From positions 172,894 through 236,893 of the forward strand of contig DGTK01000007.1 of the NCBI GenBank assembly GCA_002393735.1: 64,000 nucleotides of DNA, read 5' to 3'. The DNA is from Lachnospiraceae bacterium UBA4338. GTDB lineage: Bacteria; Bacillota; Clostridia; Lachnospirales; Lachnospiraceae. A program made the position numbers and the translations under genes. The notes beneath the pieces are model-generated. The model was not told the origin of the DNA and made no database searches. It saw nothing but the letters and a program-made list of their open reading frames with translations. Positions 34,696-44,306 of this stretch are shown here, piece after piece (within the stretch, counting starts at the first letter, position 1; every line of letters begins with the position of its first letter).

Positions 34696-34896
34696 TTAAT
34701 AAACTTCAATAGTCTCAATCTGTAACTGCGATTTATAATCGACATTGGCCTTATCGATATTCTTTCTCATTTCAAGCTCATCCTTGCATTTTAATGCAGA
34801 TGTAATATCAACGGTCATGTGATATCCACCGATAAGCTTCTTTGCCAAGTACTCGTCGGTTTTGGTATTATGTGCGATATAATATTCACCACCCAT
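34696..34896 (-). CDS. Small conserved-looking protein, unknown function
   Basis: The 66-residue product begins MGGEYYIAHNTKTDEYLAKK and has no signal peptide or membrane segment. A strong ribosome site (AAGGAGG, eight bases before the ATG) and a terminator right after it support it as a real gene. The 208 nt upstream are AT-rich, with nothing I recognise except possible promoter-like A/T blocks. Function unknown. Confidence 0.6.
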   Translation of the reverse strand: MGGEYYIAHNTKTDEYLAKKLIGGYHMTVDITSALKCKDELEMRKNIDKANVDYKSQLQIETIEVY

Positions 34897-35104
34897 AACC
34901 TGTGCCTCCTTAAGTTAAATTCCCACTTTATAGTTCTATACCCTCATAAACTCTGTTTAAGTTTAATAAAAAGTATTCCGAAATACACTATTCTTTAAGC
35001 ACCTTTACATAATTATGCTTATATAATAATTATATCTTTTTCACGCAAAATGTCAAGGATTGCCACATTTTAGGGCATTTTTTATAAAGATTTAAGAAAT
35101 GATT

Positions 35105-35665
35105 TTAAGATTTCTTTACTGAATAACCAAATTTTCCTATCTTCTTACCTAACGTAAAATACTCGCCGTGAGAATATGTAATCAAATTACATCCATTAAG
35201 TTCGAACTTTCCGCTCTCATCCATTTTGCTTCCGTCCACATTTACATTTACTACTTTTGCAATAAACATATCATGGGTTCCAAGAGGAATAATCTGCTCA
35301 ACTTTACATTCAATGCATACAGGACTTTCAGCTATTCCGGGGCACTTAACCACAGTGCTTGGTGACTCTGTAAGATTACACTCTTTAAACTTATCTATAT
35401 CTCTTCCTGATTTAACGCCTACATAATCACAGGCTCTGGTCAGGTCTTCTGTTACTAAGTTAATTACAAATTCCTTTGTCTTTGAAATAATCTCATGTGA
35501 ATATCTGGATGGTCTTATGGACACTGAAACCATAGCCGGATCAGAACAGATTGTTCCAGCCCATGCAACTGTCAGAACATTAGGCCTTTTTCCTTCTTCC
35601 TGGCAGCTTACCATTACAGCCGGCAGTGGATAAAGCATATTTCCCGGTTTAAAATTTTCTCTCAT
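35105..35665 (-). CDS. Flavin reductase-like, FMN-binding protein
   Basis: About 186 residues of the flavin reductase-like (split-barrel FMN-binding) family: PLPAVMVSCQEEGKRPNVLTVAWAGT at the start, then DPAMVSVSIRPSRYSHE and the late phrase GTHDMFIAKVVNV. Such proteins bind FMN and pass electrons between flavins or to partner oxygenases and other redox proteins. The ATG at 35665 (MRENFKPGN) has AAAGGAG upstream and is preferred over the ATG at 35686, which would put the ribosome site inside the gene. It stands alone; the partner is unknown. Confidence 0.88.
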   Translation of the reverse strand: MRENFKPGNMLYPLPAVMVSCQEEGKRPNVLTVAWAGTICSDPAMVSVSIRPSRYSHEIISKTKEFVINLVTEDLTRACDYVGVKSGRDIDKFKECNLTESPSTVVKCPGIAESPVCIECKVEQIIPLGTHDMFIAKVVNVNVDGSKMDESGKFELNGCNLITYSHGEYFTLGKKIGKFGYSVKKS

Positions 35666-35816
35666 AATTTCTCTCTCCTTTTTCATACCCTAAAATCTTA
35701 TCATTTTTTTCATTTTGTGTTAAGTCTCTCCCCTTAATTTTATTAAGATTTTACTTTTATTTTTCACTATATACTATTATAATTATTGTATATGCGTGGC
35801 ATAAGGAGGTTTGTTT

Positions 35817-36224
35817 ATGAAATCATCAACTAAGATTTTACTTTGGGGAGCAGCTACTGCTGCACTTGCAGCCGGAGCATACTGCTTCTATCAGAATAAA
35901 GAGAAATTTATTAAACAGGAAAATGTTCTTAATAAAGACGGTTCTGTAGCAAGACAGCGTACATACGTATCCATCGACCCACAGGATGCCAAGGAAGCTG
36001 CACTTAATACATATAATAAAACCAAGGAATCAGTTCAGAGAACATTTAATAAAACAAGATCAGTTGTTTCCAAGGATAAAGCATATTCTGATTTATTCGA
36101 GGATGAAGACGATGACATCGATTTAGATTCAGCATTTGAATTAGATGAAGATGATGACTTATTTGCTGATGACGATGAGCCTGTCGAATTAGAAAATAAT
36201 GACGAAGGTCTCGAGGACGAATAA
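35817..36224 (+). CDS. Small single-pass protein with acidic tail
   Basis: The protein has 135 residues: an N-terminal membrane segment or signal anchor (ILLWGAATAALAAGAYCFY), a basic/polar middle (TYNKTKESVQRTFNKTRSV) and a very acidic Asp/Glu tail from about residue 93. The ATG at 35817 follows AAGGAGG directly. The layout is that of a membrane-anchored protein with a YtxH-like amphipathic part, but the match is loose. It is followed by a clear terminator, so it is a single-gene unit. Confidence 0.75.
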   Translation: MKSSTKILLWGAATAALAAGAYCFYQNKEKFIKQENVLNKDGSVARQRTYVSIDPQDAKEAALNTYNKTKESVQRTFNKTRSVVSKDKAYSDLFEDEDDDIDLDSAFELDEDDDLFADDDEPVELENNDEGLEDE

Positions 36225-36253
36225 TAAATAATTAAATAAGATAAAAAAAATTT

Positions 36254-36287
36254 AAGCCTGTAACGAAAGCATCGTTGCAGGCTTTTT
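36254..36287 (+). terminator. Terminator after the acidic-tail protein gene
   Basis: AAGCCTGTAACGA pairs with TCGTTGCAGGCTT around AAGCA, followed by TTTTAGATT. Confidence 0.9.
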
Positions 36288-36326
36288 AGATTAACATTTA
36301 CTGTTATACTCTCTAACTTTTCATCA

Positions 36327-38021
36327 TTATGCCTTAGGCAATACGAATGAACTCTTTAAGGATACGATTCTGTTAAATACAGGAGCACCTTCCTTGGAAT
36401 CCTTATAATCAACACAGTAAAATCCGTTACGTACAAACTGGAAGGATTCATATGCCTTGGCTTCAGCAAGAGCCGGTTCAACAAAAGCTGTTACAATCTT
36501 CTTTGAATCCGGATTAACATTGATGCTTCCGTCTTCCTCGTTATATACACCCTTCTCTTCATCAATGATATTCTCAAAAAGTCTTACCTCAACTTTTTTG
36601 GCTGTAGGTGCATTAACCCAGTGAATTGTGCCTTTAACCTTACGTCCGGTAAATCCTGAACCTGATTTGGTCTCAGGGTCATATGTACAGTGAACTACTG
36701 TTATATTTCCATTCTCATCTTTCTCAAAAGATGTACACTTAACGAAATATGCATTCATAAGTCTTACTTCGTTGCCAGGGAATAATCTGAAATATTTCTT
36801 AGGAGGCTCTTCCATAAAGTCTTCTCTTTCAATATATAACTCTCTTGAGAAAGGAACTTCTCTTTCTCCGAGTGCCTCATTCTCGAGATTATTGGCAACT
36901 GAAAGCATCTCTGTTTTGCCTTCTTCGTAATTATCAATAACAAGCTTGATAGGATCAAGAACTGCCATCATTCTAGGACGTTTTAATTTAAGGTCTTCTC
37001 TGATGCAGTACTCAAGCATTGCCATATCTGCCACAGCCTGAGACTTGGATACGCCTGCAAGTTTACAGAACATCTTAATTGATTCAGGTGTATATCCTCT
37101 TCTGCGAAGTGCTGAAATTGAAACAAGTCTTGGATCATCCCAGCCGTCTGCAATTCCGTCTTCAACTAACTTTTTGATATATCTCTTACCTGTTACCACA
37201 TTCTTAAGATAAAGCTTCGCAAACTCAATCTGTTTAGGTGGATGTGGATATTCAAGTTCTGTAACAACCCAGTTATATAAAGGTCTGTGATCTTCAAACT
37301 CAAGAGTACAGATTGAATGTGTAATGCCTTCAATTGCATCTTCAATCGGATGTGCAAAATCATACATTGGATAGATACACCAGGTATCACCTGTTCTGTG
37401 ATGTGTCATATGAGCCACTCTGTAAATAACCGGGTCTCTCATATTCATATTAGGTGAAGCCATATCAATTCTTGCTCTTAATACCTTGCTTCCATCCTCA
37501 TATTTACCTTCCTTCATTTCATTAAATAAAGTCAGGTTCTCTTCTATGCTTCTGTCTGAATATGGATCCTTTTTACCAGGTTCGTCAAAAGTACCTCTGT
37601 ATTCACGGATTTCATCAGCACTTAAATCAGAAACATAAGCCTTACCCTTTTTGATAAGTTTAATTGCTGCTTCATACATCTGTGGAAAATAATCGGACGC
37701 ATAGAATAATCTGTCATCCCACTTTGCACCAAGCCACTTAATGTCTTCAAGCTGAGAATTAACGAATTCCACCTTCTCCTTGGTTGGATTGGTATCATCA
37801 AATCTCATGTTAAAAAGACCATTGTATTTCTCTGCTAATCCGTAGTTAAGTAATATACTCTTAGCATGACCTATATGCAGATATCCGTTTGGTTCCGGCG
37901 GAAATCTTGTATGTACTGTTTCGTATACACCTTCCTCCAAATCCTTATCGATTATCTGCTCAATAAAGTTCTTAGATACTACTTCTTCTGATGCTTCTTC
38001 TAAGATTTCTTTGTCAGCCAT
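36327..38021 (-). CDS. glnS: Glutaminyl-tRNA synthetase
   Basis: The 564-residue class I synthetase joins glutamine to tRNA-Gln. The HIGH motif is in PPEPNGYLHIGHAKSI, with FDDTNPTKE after it, as in GlnRS rather than GluRS. The KMSKS-like loop reads VTGKRYIKKLVEDG. The C-terminal half has the beta-barrel anticodon-binding domains (EPPKKYFRLFPGNEVRLMNAY). The length is normal for bacterial GlnRS. Many Firmicutes instead use GatCAB, so a GlnRS here marks the Clostridial group that acquired it. No T-box leader is visible upstream. Confidence 0.96.
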   Translation of the reverse strand: MADKEILEEASEEVVSKNFIEQIIDKDLEEGVYETVHTRFPPEPNGYLHIGHAKSILLNYGLAEKYNGLFNMRFDDTNPTKEKVEFVNSQLEDIKWLGAKWDDRLFYASDYFPQMYEAAIKLIKKGKAYVSDLSADEIREYRGTFDEPGKKDPYSDRSIEENLTLFNEMKEGKYEDGSKVLRARIDMASPNMNMRDPVIYRVAHMTHHRTGDTWCIYPMYDFAHPIEDAIEGITHSICTLEFEDHRPLYNWVVTELEYPHPPKQIEFAKLYLKNVVTGKRYIKKLVEDGIADGWDDPRLVSISALRRRGYTPESIKMFCKLAGVSKSQAVADMAMLEYCIREDLKLKRPRMMAVLDPIKLVIDNYEEGKTEMLSVANNLENEALGEREVPFSRELYIEREDFMEEPPKKYFRLFPGNEVRLMNAYFVKCTSFEKDENGNITVVHCTYDPETKSGSGFTGRKVKGTIHWVNAPTAKKVEVRLFENIIDEEKGVYNEEDGSINVNPDSKKIVTAFVEPALAEAKAYESFQFVRNGFYCVDYKDSKEGAPVFNRIVSLKSSFVLPKA

Positions 38022-38106
38022 ATTTATTCATCCTCCAAAGTGTGATATGTGCTTTACACTAAGGTTAATAATACCACAAGTTTATAAAAATATAAAGATT
38101 GATTTA

Positions 38107-38135
38107 TTGCCTTTAATCACAAACTAATATATAAT
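38107..38135 (+). promoter_or_regulatory. Sigma-A promoter of the DHH phosphoesterase gene
   Basis: TTGCCT, a 17-nt spacer and a perfect TATAAT, about 48 nt before the ATG at 38183. Confidence 0.75.
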
Positions 38136-38182
38136 AAAAAACAGGTATGGTTTCAAAAAACAATGGTTAAAGGAGGACTAAA

Positions 38183-39100
38183 ATGAGACTGGTTACACGT
38201 TCCGATTTCGACGGATTAGCATGCGGAGCACTTCTTAAGGAGGTAGGGGTTATCGATTCATGGACCTTTGCTCATCCAAAGGATCTTCAGGATGGTCTTG
38301 TAGAAATCACAGAGAATGATGTACTCGCCAATGTTCCTTTTGTTGAGGGTTGCGGTCTTTGGTTCGATCATCATTCCAGCGAATTTGAAAGAAATCAATT
38401 GGAAGGAAAATATAAGGGAGAAAGCCGTATTACACCATCTTGTGCAAGAATTATCTATGACTATTACGGTGGTAAGGAAAGATTCGCACATTTTGATGAA
38501 ATGATGGAAGCAGTTGATAAAGTTGACTCAGGTCATCTTACAATCGACGAGATTCAGAATCCTAAGGGATGGATTTTAATCGGCTTTTTGATGGACCCAA
38601 GAACAGGTCTTGGAAGATGGCGTAATTTCACTATTCCTAATTATAAATTAATGGAGAATCTTATTGATGCCTGCAGAACAATGAATACTGAAGAGATTCT
38701 TGCTCTTCCTGATGTTAAGGAAAGAATTGAAGTTTATTTTGAGCAGACAGATAAGTTCAAAGAGATGGTTAAGGCTCATACAAGAGTTGAAAAAGATGTT
38801 ATCATCTCCGACCTTCGCGGCGTTGATCCAATCTACTCCGGTAACAGATTCATGATTTACTCAATGTATCCTGAGCAGAATATCTCAATCTGGATTGTTA
38901 ATGGTAAAGGCGGCAAAGGATGCTCTTGTGCAGTTGGTTACAGCATTCTTAACAGAACATCAAATGTGGATGTAGGTTCATTAATGCTTAAGTATGGCGG
39001 CGGCGGACACAAGGCCGTTGGTACCTGCCAGTTTAATGATGAGCAGATGGATGAAAAGATTGCATTACTTCTTGATGACTTAATTAATTACAAAGGATAA
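38183..39100 (+). CDS. DHH-family phosphoesterase
   Basis: The 305-residue protein has the DHH metal-binding motifs (RSDFDGLACG near the start; GLWFDHHSSEFE in the middle) and the C-terminal DHHA1-type GGGGHKAVGTCQF. Members cut phosphodiester or phosphoanhydride bonds in oligonucleotides, cyclic dinucleotides or polyphosphate. The middle DxD-type motif is less clear, so the substrate is uncertain. It is a stand-alone plus-strand gene with a good promoter, ribosome site (AAAGGAGG) and terminator. Confidence 0.87.
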   Translation: MRLVTRSDFDGLACGALLKEVGVIDSWTFAHPKDLQDGLVEITENDVLANVPFVEGCGLWFDHHSSEFERNQLEGKYKGESRITPSCARIIYDYYGGKERFAHFDEMMEAVDKVDSGHLTIDEIQNPKGWILIGFLMDPRTGLGRWRNFTIPNYKLMENLIDACRTMNTEEILALPDVKERIEVYFEQTDKFKEMVKAHTRVEKDVIISDLRGVDPIYSGNRFMIYSMYPEQNISIWIVNGKGGKGCSCAVGYSILNRTSNVDVGSLMLKYGGGGHKAVGTCQFNDEQMDEKIALLLDDLINYKG

Positions 39101-39108
39101 AATAAAAG

Positions 39109-39136
39109 CCCTTGCCTGTATTTATGCAGACAAGGG
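39109..39136 (+). terminator. Terminator after the DHH gene
   Basis: CCCTTGCCTG pairs with CAGACAAGGG (one mismatch), followed by TATTTTTAT. Confidence 0.85.
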
Positions 39137-39267
39137 TATTTTTATGTCTTTCGCATCTCTCGCCGGCAGCGCACCACTTTGGTACTCTCCCAAGGGTCAC
39201 GCCCCACACATCCACACGGACCACGCCACACGCATCCACACGCCCAACGCCAACCGTCGCCCATCTT

Positions 39268-39861
39268 CTATTCTTCCTTGGTACCGAAAGACTCTATCAC
39301 CTCATATACCTTATCAAGCCCCGCCTTGCTCTGGGCAGAGAAAGGAATAATCACAGTTCCCGGCTTAACCTTAATAGTTTTCTTAATCAGGGCCACCTGC
39401 TTATCTATCTGAGAACGGTTTATCTTATCGCTCTTTGTAGCAATAATAACCGGATTAAATCCATTATCCACTATCCAGTCATACATCATCACATCATTCT
39501 TCGACGGCTCATGTCTTATGTCAACCAAAAGAAACACTGCTTTCAAAACCCTGGACTTCTTAAGATAATTCTCAATCATCTTGCCCCATTTGGCCTTAAT
39601 CTCTTCAGAAACCGAAGCATAGCCATATCCCGGAAGATCCACAAAATATAACTCATTATTAATATTATAATAATTAATGGTCTGTGTCTTACCCGGCTTT
39701 GCACTGGTTCTTGCATAATTCTTACGATTCATTAATGCATTAATTAATGAAGACTTGCCCACATTACTCTTACCCGCAAAAGCAAACTCCGGAAGAACAT
39801 TCTCCGGCAGTTTACTGGTAATTCCAACCACAGTTTCCAGATTTACACTCTTTATAACCAT
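39268..39861 (-). CDS. engB: Ribosome-biogenesis GTP-binding protein EngB (YsxC)
   Basis: The 197-residue GTPase has G1 (FAGKSNVGKSSLINAL), G3 (FVDLPGYGYASV) and G4 (ATKSDKI), in the pattern of EngB/YsxC, which helps assemble the large ribosomal subunit. It lies 47 nt downstream of clpX in the same direction; a hairpin sits between them. The clpX-engB neighbourhood is common in Firmicutes. Downstream, 39140-39265 is an unusually GC-rich non-coding strip. Confidence 0.95.
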   Translation of the reverse strand: MVIKSVNLETVVGITSKLPENVLPEFAFAGKSNVGKSSLINALMNRKNYARTSAKPGKTQTINYYNINNELYFVDLPGYGYASVSEEIKAKWGKMIENYLKKSRVLKAVFLLVDIRHEPSKNDVMMYDWIVDNGFNPVIIATKSDKINRSQIDKQVALIKKTIKVKPGTVIIPFSAQSKAGLDKVYEVIESFGTKEE

Positions 39862-39880
39862 AAAAACCTCTTATACAACT

Positions 39881-39903
39881 AATGCTGCCCATAAGGCAGC
39901 ATT
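39881..39903 (-). terminator. Hairpin between clpX and engB (weak terminator or processing site)
   Basis: AATGCTGCC and GGCAGCATT form a perfect 9-bp stem with a 5-nt loop, six nt after the clpX stop. No T run follows at once, so partial termination or RNA processing is more likely than a full stop. Confidence 0.45.
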
Positions 39904-39908
39904 AAATA

Positions 39909-41150
39909 TTATTTCTTTACTTTTTCTACTAACGGAGCCGCATCACCTTCGATACAATCCTTGGTAATAATGCACTTCTTAATGCTCTTATCTGACGGAA
40001 TCTCATACATGGTTTCCATCATTGCATTCTCCATTATGGTTCTAAGGCCTCTGGCGCCGGTTTTACGCTTATATGCCTTAGCCGCTATTGCCTTAATGGC
40101 ATCATCCTCAAACTCCAGTTCTACATCGTCAAATTTGAATAATTCGGCATACTGTTTAACCAGAGCATTCTTAGGCTCTTTAAGTATTCTCACCAGAGCA
40201 TCTTCATCAAGTCCGTCCAAAGCCACATTAATAGGCACACGACCTACAAACTCCGGAATAAGACCAAACTTAACAAGGTCCTGTGGCTCAACTCTTGAGA
40301 GAATTTGTGAAATATCACTCTTATCCCCACCAAGATTAGCCTGGAAACCAATGCTCTTCTCATTAAGTCTTGACTCTATAATCTTCTCCAGACCGTCAAA
40401 AGCCCCACCGCAGATAAACAATATATTAGTTGTATCTATCGGAATAAGTTCCTGCTGAGGATGCTTACGTCCACCCTGTGGTGGTACTGAAGCATTGGTA
40501 CCTTCTATTATCTTAAGAAGCGCCTGCTGAACGCCTTCACCTGATACGTCTCTCGTGATGGATACGTTCTCACTCTTCTTGGTGATTTTATCAATCTCAT
40601 CGATATAGACAATACCATATTCGGCTTTCTTAACATCATAATCAGCAGCCTGAATAAGCTTTAAGAGAATATTCTCAACGTCTTCACCTACATAGCCTGC
40701 CTCAGTTAATGTGGTAGCATCTGCAATGGCAAATGGAACATTAAGAATCTTGGCAAGAGTCTGCGCTAAATATGTCTTACCTGAACCTGTAGGTCCGAGC
40801 ATAAGAATATTACTCTTCTGGAGTTCCACATCAGACTCTCTGTACTGCTTAACTCTTTTATAATGATTATAAACTGCTACGGATAATACCTTTTTAGCTT
40901 TGTCCTGTCCAATGACATACTGGTCCAAAAATTCCTTAATCTCCTTAGGTTTAATGAGATTAAGATCCTCAAGACCTGATATTTCAATATCATCATATGC
41001 TTCATATTCTACATCTAAAATATCATTACATCTTTCAATGCATTCATTACAAATGTAGACATTACCCGGACCGGCTATTAACTTCATAACCTGTTCCTGG
41101 GCTTTACCGCAAAAAGAACATCTTATGGTATTACTTTTACGTCCTGCCAT
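39909..41150 (-). CDS. clpX: ATP-dependent Clp protease, ATP-binding subunit ClpX
   Basis: The 413-residue unfoldase has the N-terminal zinc finger (C11, C14, C34, C37; RCSFCGKAQ, YICNECIERC), Walker A (LGPTGSGKTYLAQ), Walker B (IVYIDEIDKI), the GAFDGL sequence and the IGF-type loop (ESRLNEKSIGFQ) by which ClpX docks on ClpP. It feeds unfolded proteins into ClpP. It follows clpP by 10 nt, forming the operon tig-clpP-clpX-engB. Confidence 0.98.
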   Translation of the reverse strand: MAGRKSNTIRCSFCGKAQEQVMKLIAGPGNVYICNECIERCNDILDVEYEAYDDIEISGLEDLNLIKPKEIKEFLDQYVIGQDKAKKVLSVAVYNHYKRVKQYRESDVELQKSNILMLGPTGSGKTYLAQTLAKILNVPFAIADATTLTEAGYVGEDVENILLKLIQAADYDVKKAEYGIVYIDEIDKITKKSENVSITRDVSGEGVQQALLKIIEGTNASVPPQGGRKHPQQELIPIDTTNILFICGGAFDGLEKIIESRLNEKSIGFQANLGGDKSDISQILSRVEPQDLVKFGLIPEFVGRVPINVALDGLDEDALVRILKEPKNALVKQYAELFKFDDVELEFEDDAIKAIAAKAYKRKTGARGLRTIMENAMMETMYEIPSDKSIKKCIITKDCIEGDAAPLVEKVKK

Positions 41151-41160
41151 CTAAGTCTCC

Positions 41161-41772
41161 TTATTTGCTCTTTTTCTTATCTTCTGCTACTTCTCTGTAA
41201 GTAATAACCTTATCAATAAGGCCATACTCCATAGCCTCTTCAGCTGTCTTCCAGTTATCTCTGTCTGTATCCAAAGCTACTGTCTCATAATCCTGTCCTG
41301 TATTCTCTGCCAGAATCTTATTGAGTTTTTCCTTTGTCTGAAGGATGTGCTTAGCGGCAATTTCAATTTCTGTTGCCTGACCCTGAGCACCACCTAAAGG
41401 CTGATGAATCATAATCTCAGCATTAGGTAAAGCCATTCTCTTACCCTTCTTACCACCTGCAAGTAAGAAAGCACCCATGGATGCTGCCATACCGATACAG
41501 ATAGTTGATACATCACATTTAATATACTGCATGGTATCATAGATAGCCATACCTGCAGTTACTGAGCCGCCAGGGCTGTTAATGTATAACTGGATATCCT
41601 TATCCGGATCCTCTGCCTCTAAGAAAAGCAGCTGAGCCACTACAAGTGAAGCAGTTACTTCATTAACTTCCTCACCTAAGAAAATAATTCTTTCTTTAAG
41701 AAGTCTGGAATAAATATCATATGATCTTTCTCCACGACTGGTTTGTTCTACAACAACAGGAACCAAACTCAT
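41161..41772 (-). CDS. clpP: ATP-dependent Clp protease, proteolytic subunit ClpP
   Basis: The 203-residue serine protease has catalytic Ser98 in GMAASMGAFLL and His123 in MIHQPLGG, with the third Asp in the DTDRDNW segment. It forms the 14-subunit chamber that works with ClpX. The N-terminus (SLVPVVVEQTSRGERSYDIYSRLL) is typical. It lies 84 nt downstream of tig and 10 nt upstream of clpX. Confidence 0.98.
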   Translation of the reverse strand: MSLVPVVVEQTSRGERSYDIYSRLLKERIIFLGEEVNEVTASLVVAQLLFLEAEDPDKDIQLYINSPGGSVTAGMAIYDTMQYIKCDVSTICIGMAASMGAFLLAGGKKGKRMALPNAEIMIHQPLGGAQGQATEIEIAAKHILQTKEKLNKILAENTGQDYETVALDTDRDNWKTAEEAMEYGLIDKVITYREVAEDKKKSK

Positions 41773-41856
41773 TTGTAAACCCTCCTCTTGTTTTCACATA
41801 TAGTTTTTACTGATAGTCTTTACTAATAATTATTTAGCCAACAGTTATCTGACCAA

Positions 41857-43146
41857 TTACTTCTCTACAGCCTTTTCTGTTACTAAAGTAATAGCCTTCT
41901 GAACTGCAATATCTTTCTTGAAGTCTTCCGCTCTGTCGCCTTCGCCGAACATTTCTTTAATCTTGTCAACGTCCATACGATATGCGTCAGCCAGTTTCTT
42001 GTATTCTTCATCAAGTTCTTCAGCTGTAACTTCAATATTCTCTTTCTTAACAATCTCTTCAAGAACAAGTCTTGTCTGGATTCTCTTTAATGCCTGTGGC
42101 TTAGCCTGCTCGATCATCATCTGCTCGTTGCTTGCAGTAAACTTATAATACTGATCCATTGATAAGCCCTGCATGCTAAGCTGCTGTGCAAATTCATTAA
42201 CAACCTGACCTGCCATTGTCTCAATGTAGATATCAGGAATATCCATCTTTGCATCTTCAATAATCTTGTCGATTACTGCATCCTCTTTAGCACTCTTGAT
42301 TTCCTTCTCTTTTCTCTCCAAGATTTTCTTCTTAACGCTGTCCTTATATTCTTCAAAAGTCTCATATTCACTTACTTCTGAAGCGAACTCGTCATCAAGT
42401 TCAGGAAGGTGCTTTCTCTCAACCTTATTAATCTTAACTTCGAACTTGGCAGCCTTACCCTTAAGATTCTCAGCCTGATAATCTTCTGGGAATGTTACAT
42501 TAACATCAACTTCATCGCCTGTCTTCTTGCCGATAAGCTGATCTTCAAAAGTATCAACGAAGGAATGTGAACCAATTGTAAGAGCATAATTGGTACCTTC
42601 GCCACCTTCAAAAGCCTCGCCGTCAACAAATCCCTTGAAATCAATATATGCTGTATCCTTCTCTGCAATTGCCTCATCCTCAAGGATTTCAACACTTGCA
42701 CTGTTTTCTCTTTCCTTCTCAATATCTGCGTTGATTTCATCTTCTGAAACTTCTGCATCAATCTTCTCTACTTCAACACCGAAATACTTACCAAGTTCAC
42801 AGTCAGGTCTTAAAGCAACTTCTGCAGTAAAGATAAATGGCTTACCGCTTTCAACCTGTACAATCTCAATCTGTGGACGAGATACGATTTCTTCTTCACA
42901 CTCATCATATGCTTTCTCATATGCATCCGGAATTAAGATATTGGCAGCATCTTCATAGAATACTTCCTTGCCATACATCTTCTCGATAATATTCTTAGGA
43001 ACTTTACCCTTTCTAAAACCAGGTACTGCAACACTGTTCTTAACCTTAACATATGCCTTATCAATAGCCTTTTCCAGTTCTTCTGCAGGAACCTCAATAG
43101 TAAGCTTAGCCATATTATGCTCTAACTTCTCAACTTGTACACTCAT
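41857..43146 (-). CDS. tig: Trigger factor
   Basis: The 429-residue ribosome-bound chaperone has the three usual domains: ribosome-binding tail with the signature GFRKGKVPKNIIEKMYG, FKBP-like prolyl isomerase (about 160-245, with GSHSFVDTFEDQLIGKKTGD) and the helical C-terminal chaperone arms. It binds new chains leaving the ribosome. It is followed by clpP and clpX. Upstream lie two lipoprotein genes, one of which is a trigger-factor relative. Confidence 0.97.
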   Translation of the reverse strand: MSVQVEKLEHNMAKLTIEVPAEELEKAIDKAYVKVKNSVAVPGFRKGKVPKNIIEKMYGKEVFYEDAANILIPDAYEKAYDECEEEIVSRPQIEIVQVESGKPFIFTAEVALRPDCELGKYFGVEVEKIDAEVSEDEINADIEKERENSASVEILEDEAIAEKDTAYIDFKGFVDGEAFEGGEGTNYALTIGSHSFVDTFEDQLIGKKTGDEVDVNVTFPEDYQAENLKGKAAKFEVKINKVERKHLPELDDEFASEVSEYETFEEYKDSVKKKILERKEKEIKSAKEDAVIDKIIEDAKMDIPDIYIETMAGQVVNEFAQQLSMQGLSMDQYYKFTASNEQMMIEQAKPQALKRIQTRLVLEEIVKKENIEVTAEELDEEYKKLADAYRMDVDKIKEMFGEGDRAEDFKKDIAVQKAITLVTEKAVEK

Positions 43147-43236
43147 TATTTCTTAAACCTCCTTATATTAGGGCTATGGCCTTAAGCCAAAACCAACGAA
43201 ATCTTATTATATCATAATTTTACTGTTTAGTAAACA

Positions 43237-44295
43237 TTATCTGGTTATGAGAAACTTGTTTTCTCTTGCTGCAACCTCATCATCCGGATAGTCCTTAATA
43301 TATGTTGCCATGAGACTCCTGGCTGTTTCAAAATCCCCCATCATCTCATAACATACTATCTGATTGAAACGAAGCTGCTGATCATATGATTTGTCTTCCT
43401 GTGACAAACCGTTATTTATATAAGTAACTGCATCGGAATAATCCTTAAGTTCTATATAACACTTTGCACACTGATTATATAATGCTGCCGAAGGTGTTGT
43501 TGCAAGATATGTATCATAAAGTGAAATGGCATAATTCTTATCTCCCAGGTTCTCATAGGACTGACCTAAAAGAAGAATTACATCCTCGCCCTTCTCTCCT
43601 TCATTTCTGGCTTCCTCCAAGAAGTTTCTCGCATTGGTATAATCTTCAAGATAGAAATATATTCGTCCCTTATCAAACTTGGACATTGAACTGTCATTAC
43701 TATCAAGGGCCTGTTGCAGGTAAACCTCACCATCCTGTGTAAGTCCTGCTTCCCTGAAAGCATTGAATATATCTATATAGATACCATTGTCTTTCTTTGA
43801 GTAGGAAATTGCTGTGTCAAAATCCTCCTTGGCCTCGTTGATTTTGCCAACGGCGATTCTTGCTATGCCTCTTTGCATGTAGGCATCTCTTTCCTTCGGT
43901 CTTAAATCAATGATGGCATCGTATCTTGCGATGGAATCATCATAACGTCCCATCTTGTAGTAACATACGCCAAGGTAATAATTGATATCATAATCAATAT
44001 CCTTAGGCACGCTTCCACCTGAATTAAGCGCTTCGATAAAAGTCGCCTCGGCATTCTCATAATCGCCCTTTCCCATATAGGCTAAGGCCTTGCCTCTTAA
44101 GGCTTCCTTTTTGTTCTCACCATTTTCGATAGCTACATCAAAAACTGTAATGGCATCATCATATTTAAGGGCATTAATGTCTTCAAAACCAAGTTCTATA
44201 TTCGTAGGCTCTTTGTCACCACAGGCTGATAGTCCTGCGCACACAACAAGAATACCTGCATATATTCCTAATTTTTTAACTAAACGAACCTTCAT
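43237..44295 (-). CDS. TPR-repeat lipoprotein
   Basis: The 352-residue protein has a signal peptide with lipobox LSAC, then about eight tetratricopeptide repeats (for example KALAYMGKGDYENAEATFIEAL, YYLGVCYYKMGRYDDSIARY, AYMQRGIARIAVGKINEAKE). TPR arrays serve as docking scaffolds for other proteins. Its gene begins 11 nt after the stop of the trigger-factor-like lipoprotein gene, so both products are probably made together on the outer membrane face. It may help handle exported proteins; this is inferred from context. Confidence 0.85.
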   Translation of the reverse strand: MKVRLVKKLGIYAGILVVCAGLSACGDKEPTNIELGFEDINALKYDDAITVFDVAIENGENKKEALRGKALAYMGKGDYENAEATFIEALNSGGSVPKDIDYDINYYLGVCYYKMGRYDDSIARYDAIIDLRPKERDAYMQRGIARIAVGKINEAKEDFDTAISYSKKDNGIYIDIFNAFREAGLTQDGEVYLQQALDSNDSSMSKFDKGRIYFYLEDYTNARNFLEEARNEGEKGEDVILLLGQSYENLGDKNYAISLYDTYLATTPSAALYNQCAKCYIELKDYSDAVTYINNGLSQEDKSYDQQLRFNQIVCYEMMGDFETARSLMATYIKDYPDDEVAARENKFLITR

Positions 44296-44306
44296 ATAAT
44301 CTTCCT

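Noticed and set aside
38022..38182. T-box leader for glnS
   Set aside because: No specifier stem or T-box sequence is present in the minus-strand leader, which is short.
39112..39651. Plus-strand frame of 179 residues over the DHH terminator and engB
   Set aside because: It crosses a terminator and lies opposite engB, a certain gene.
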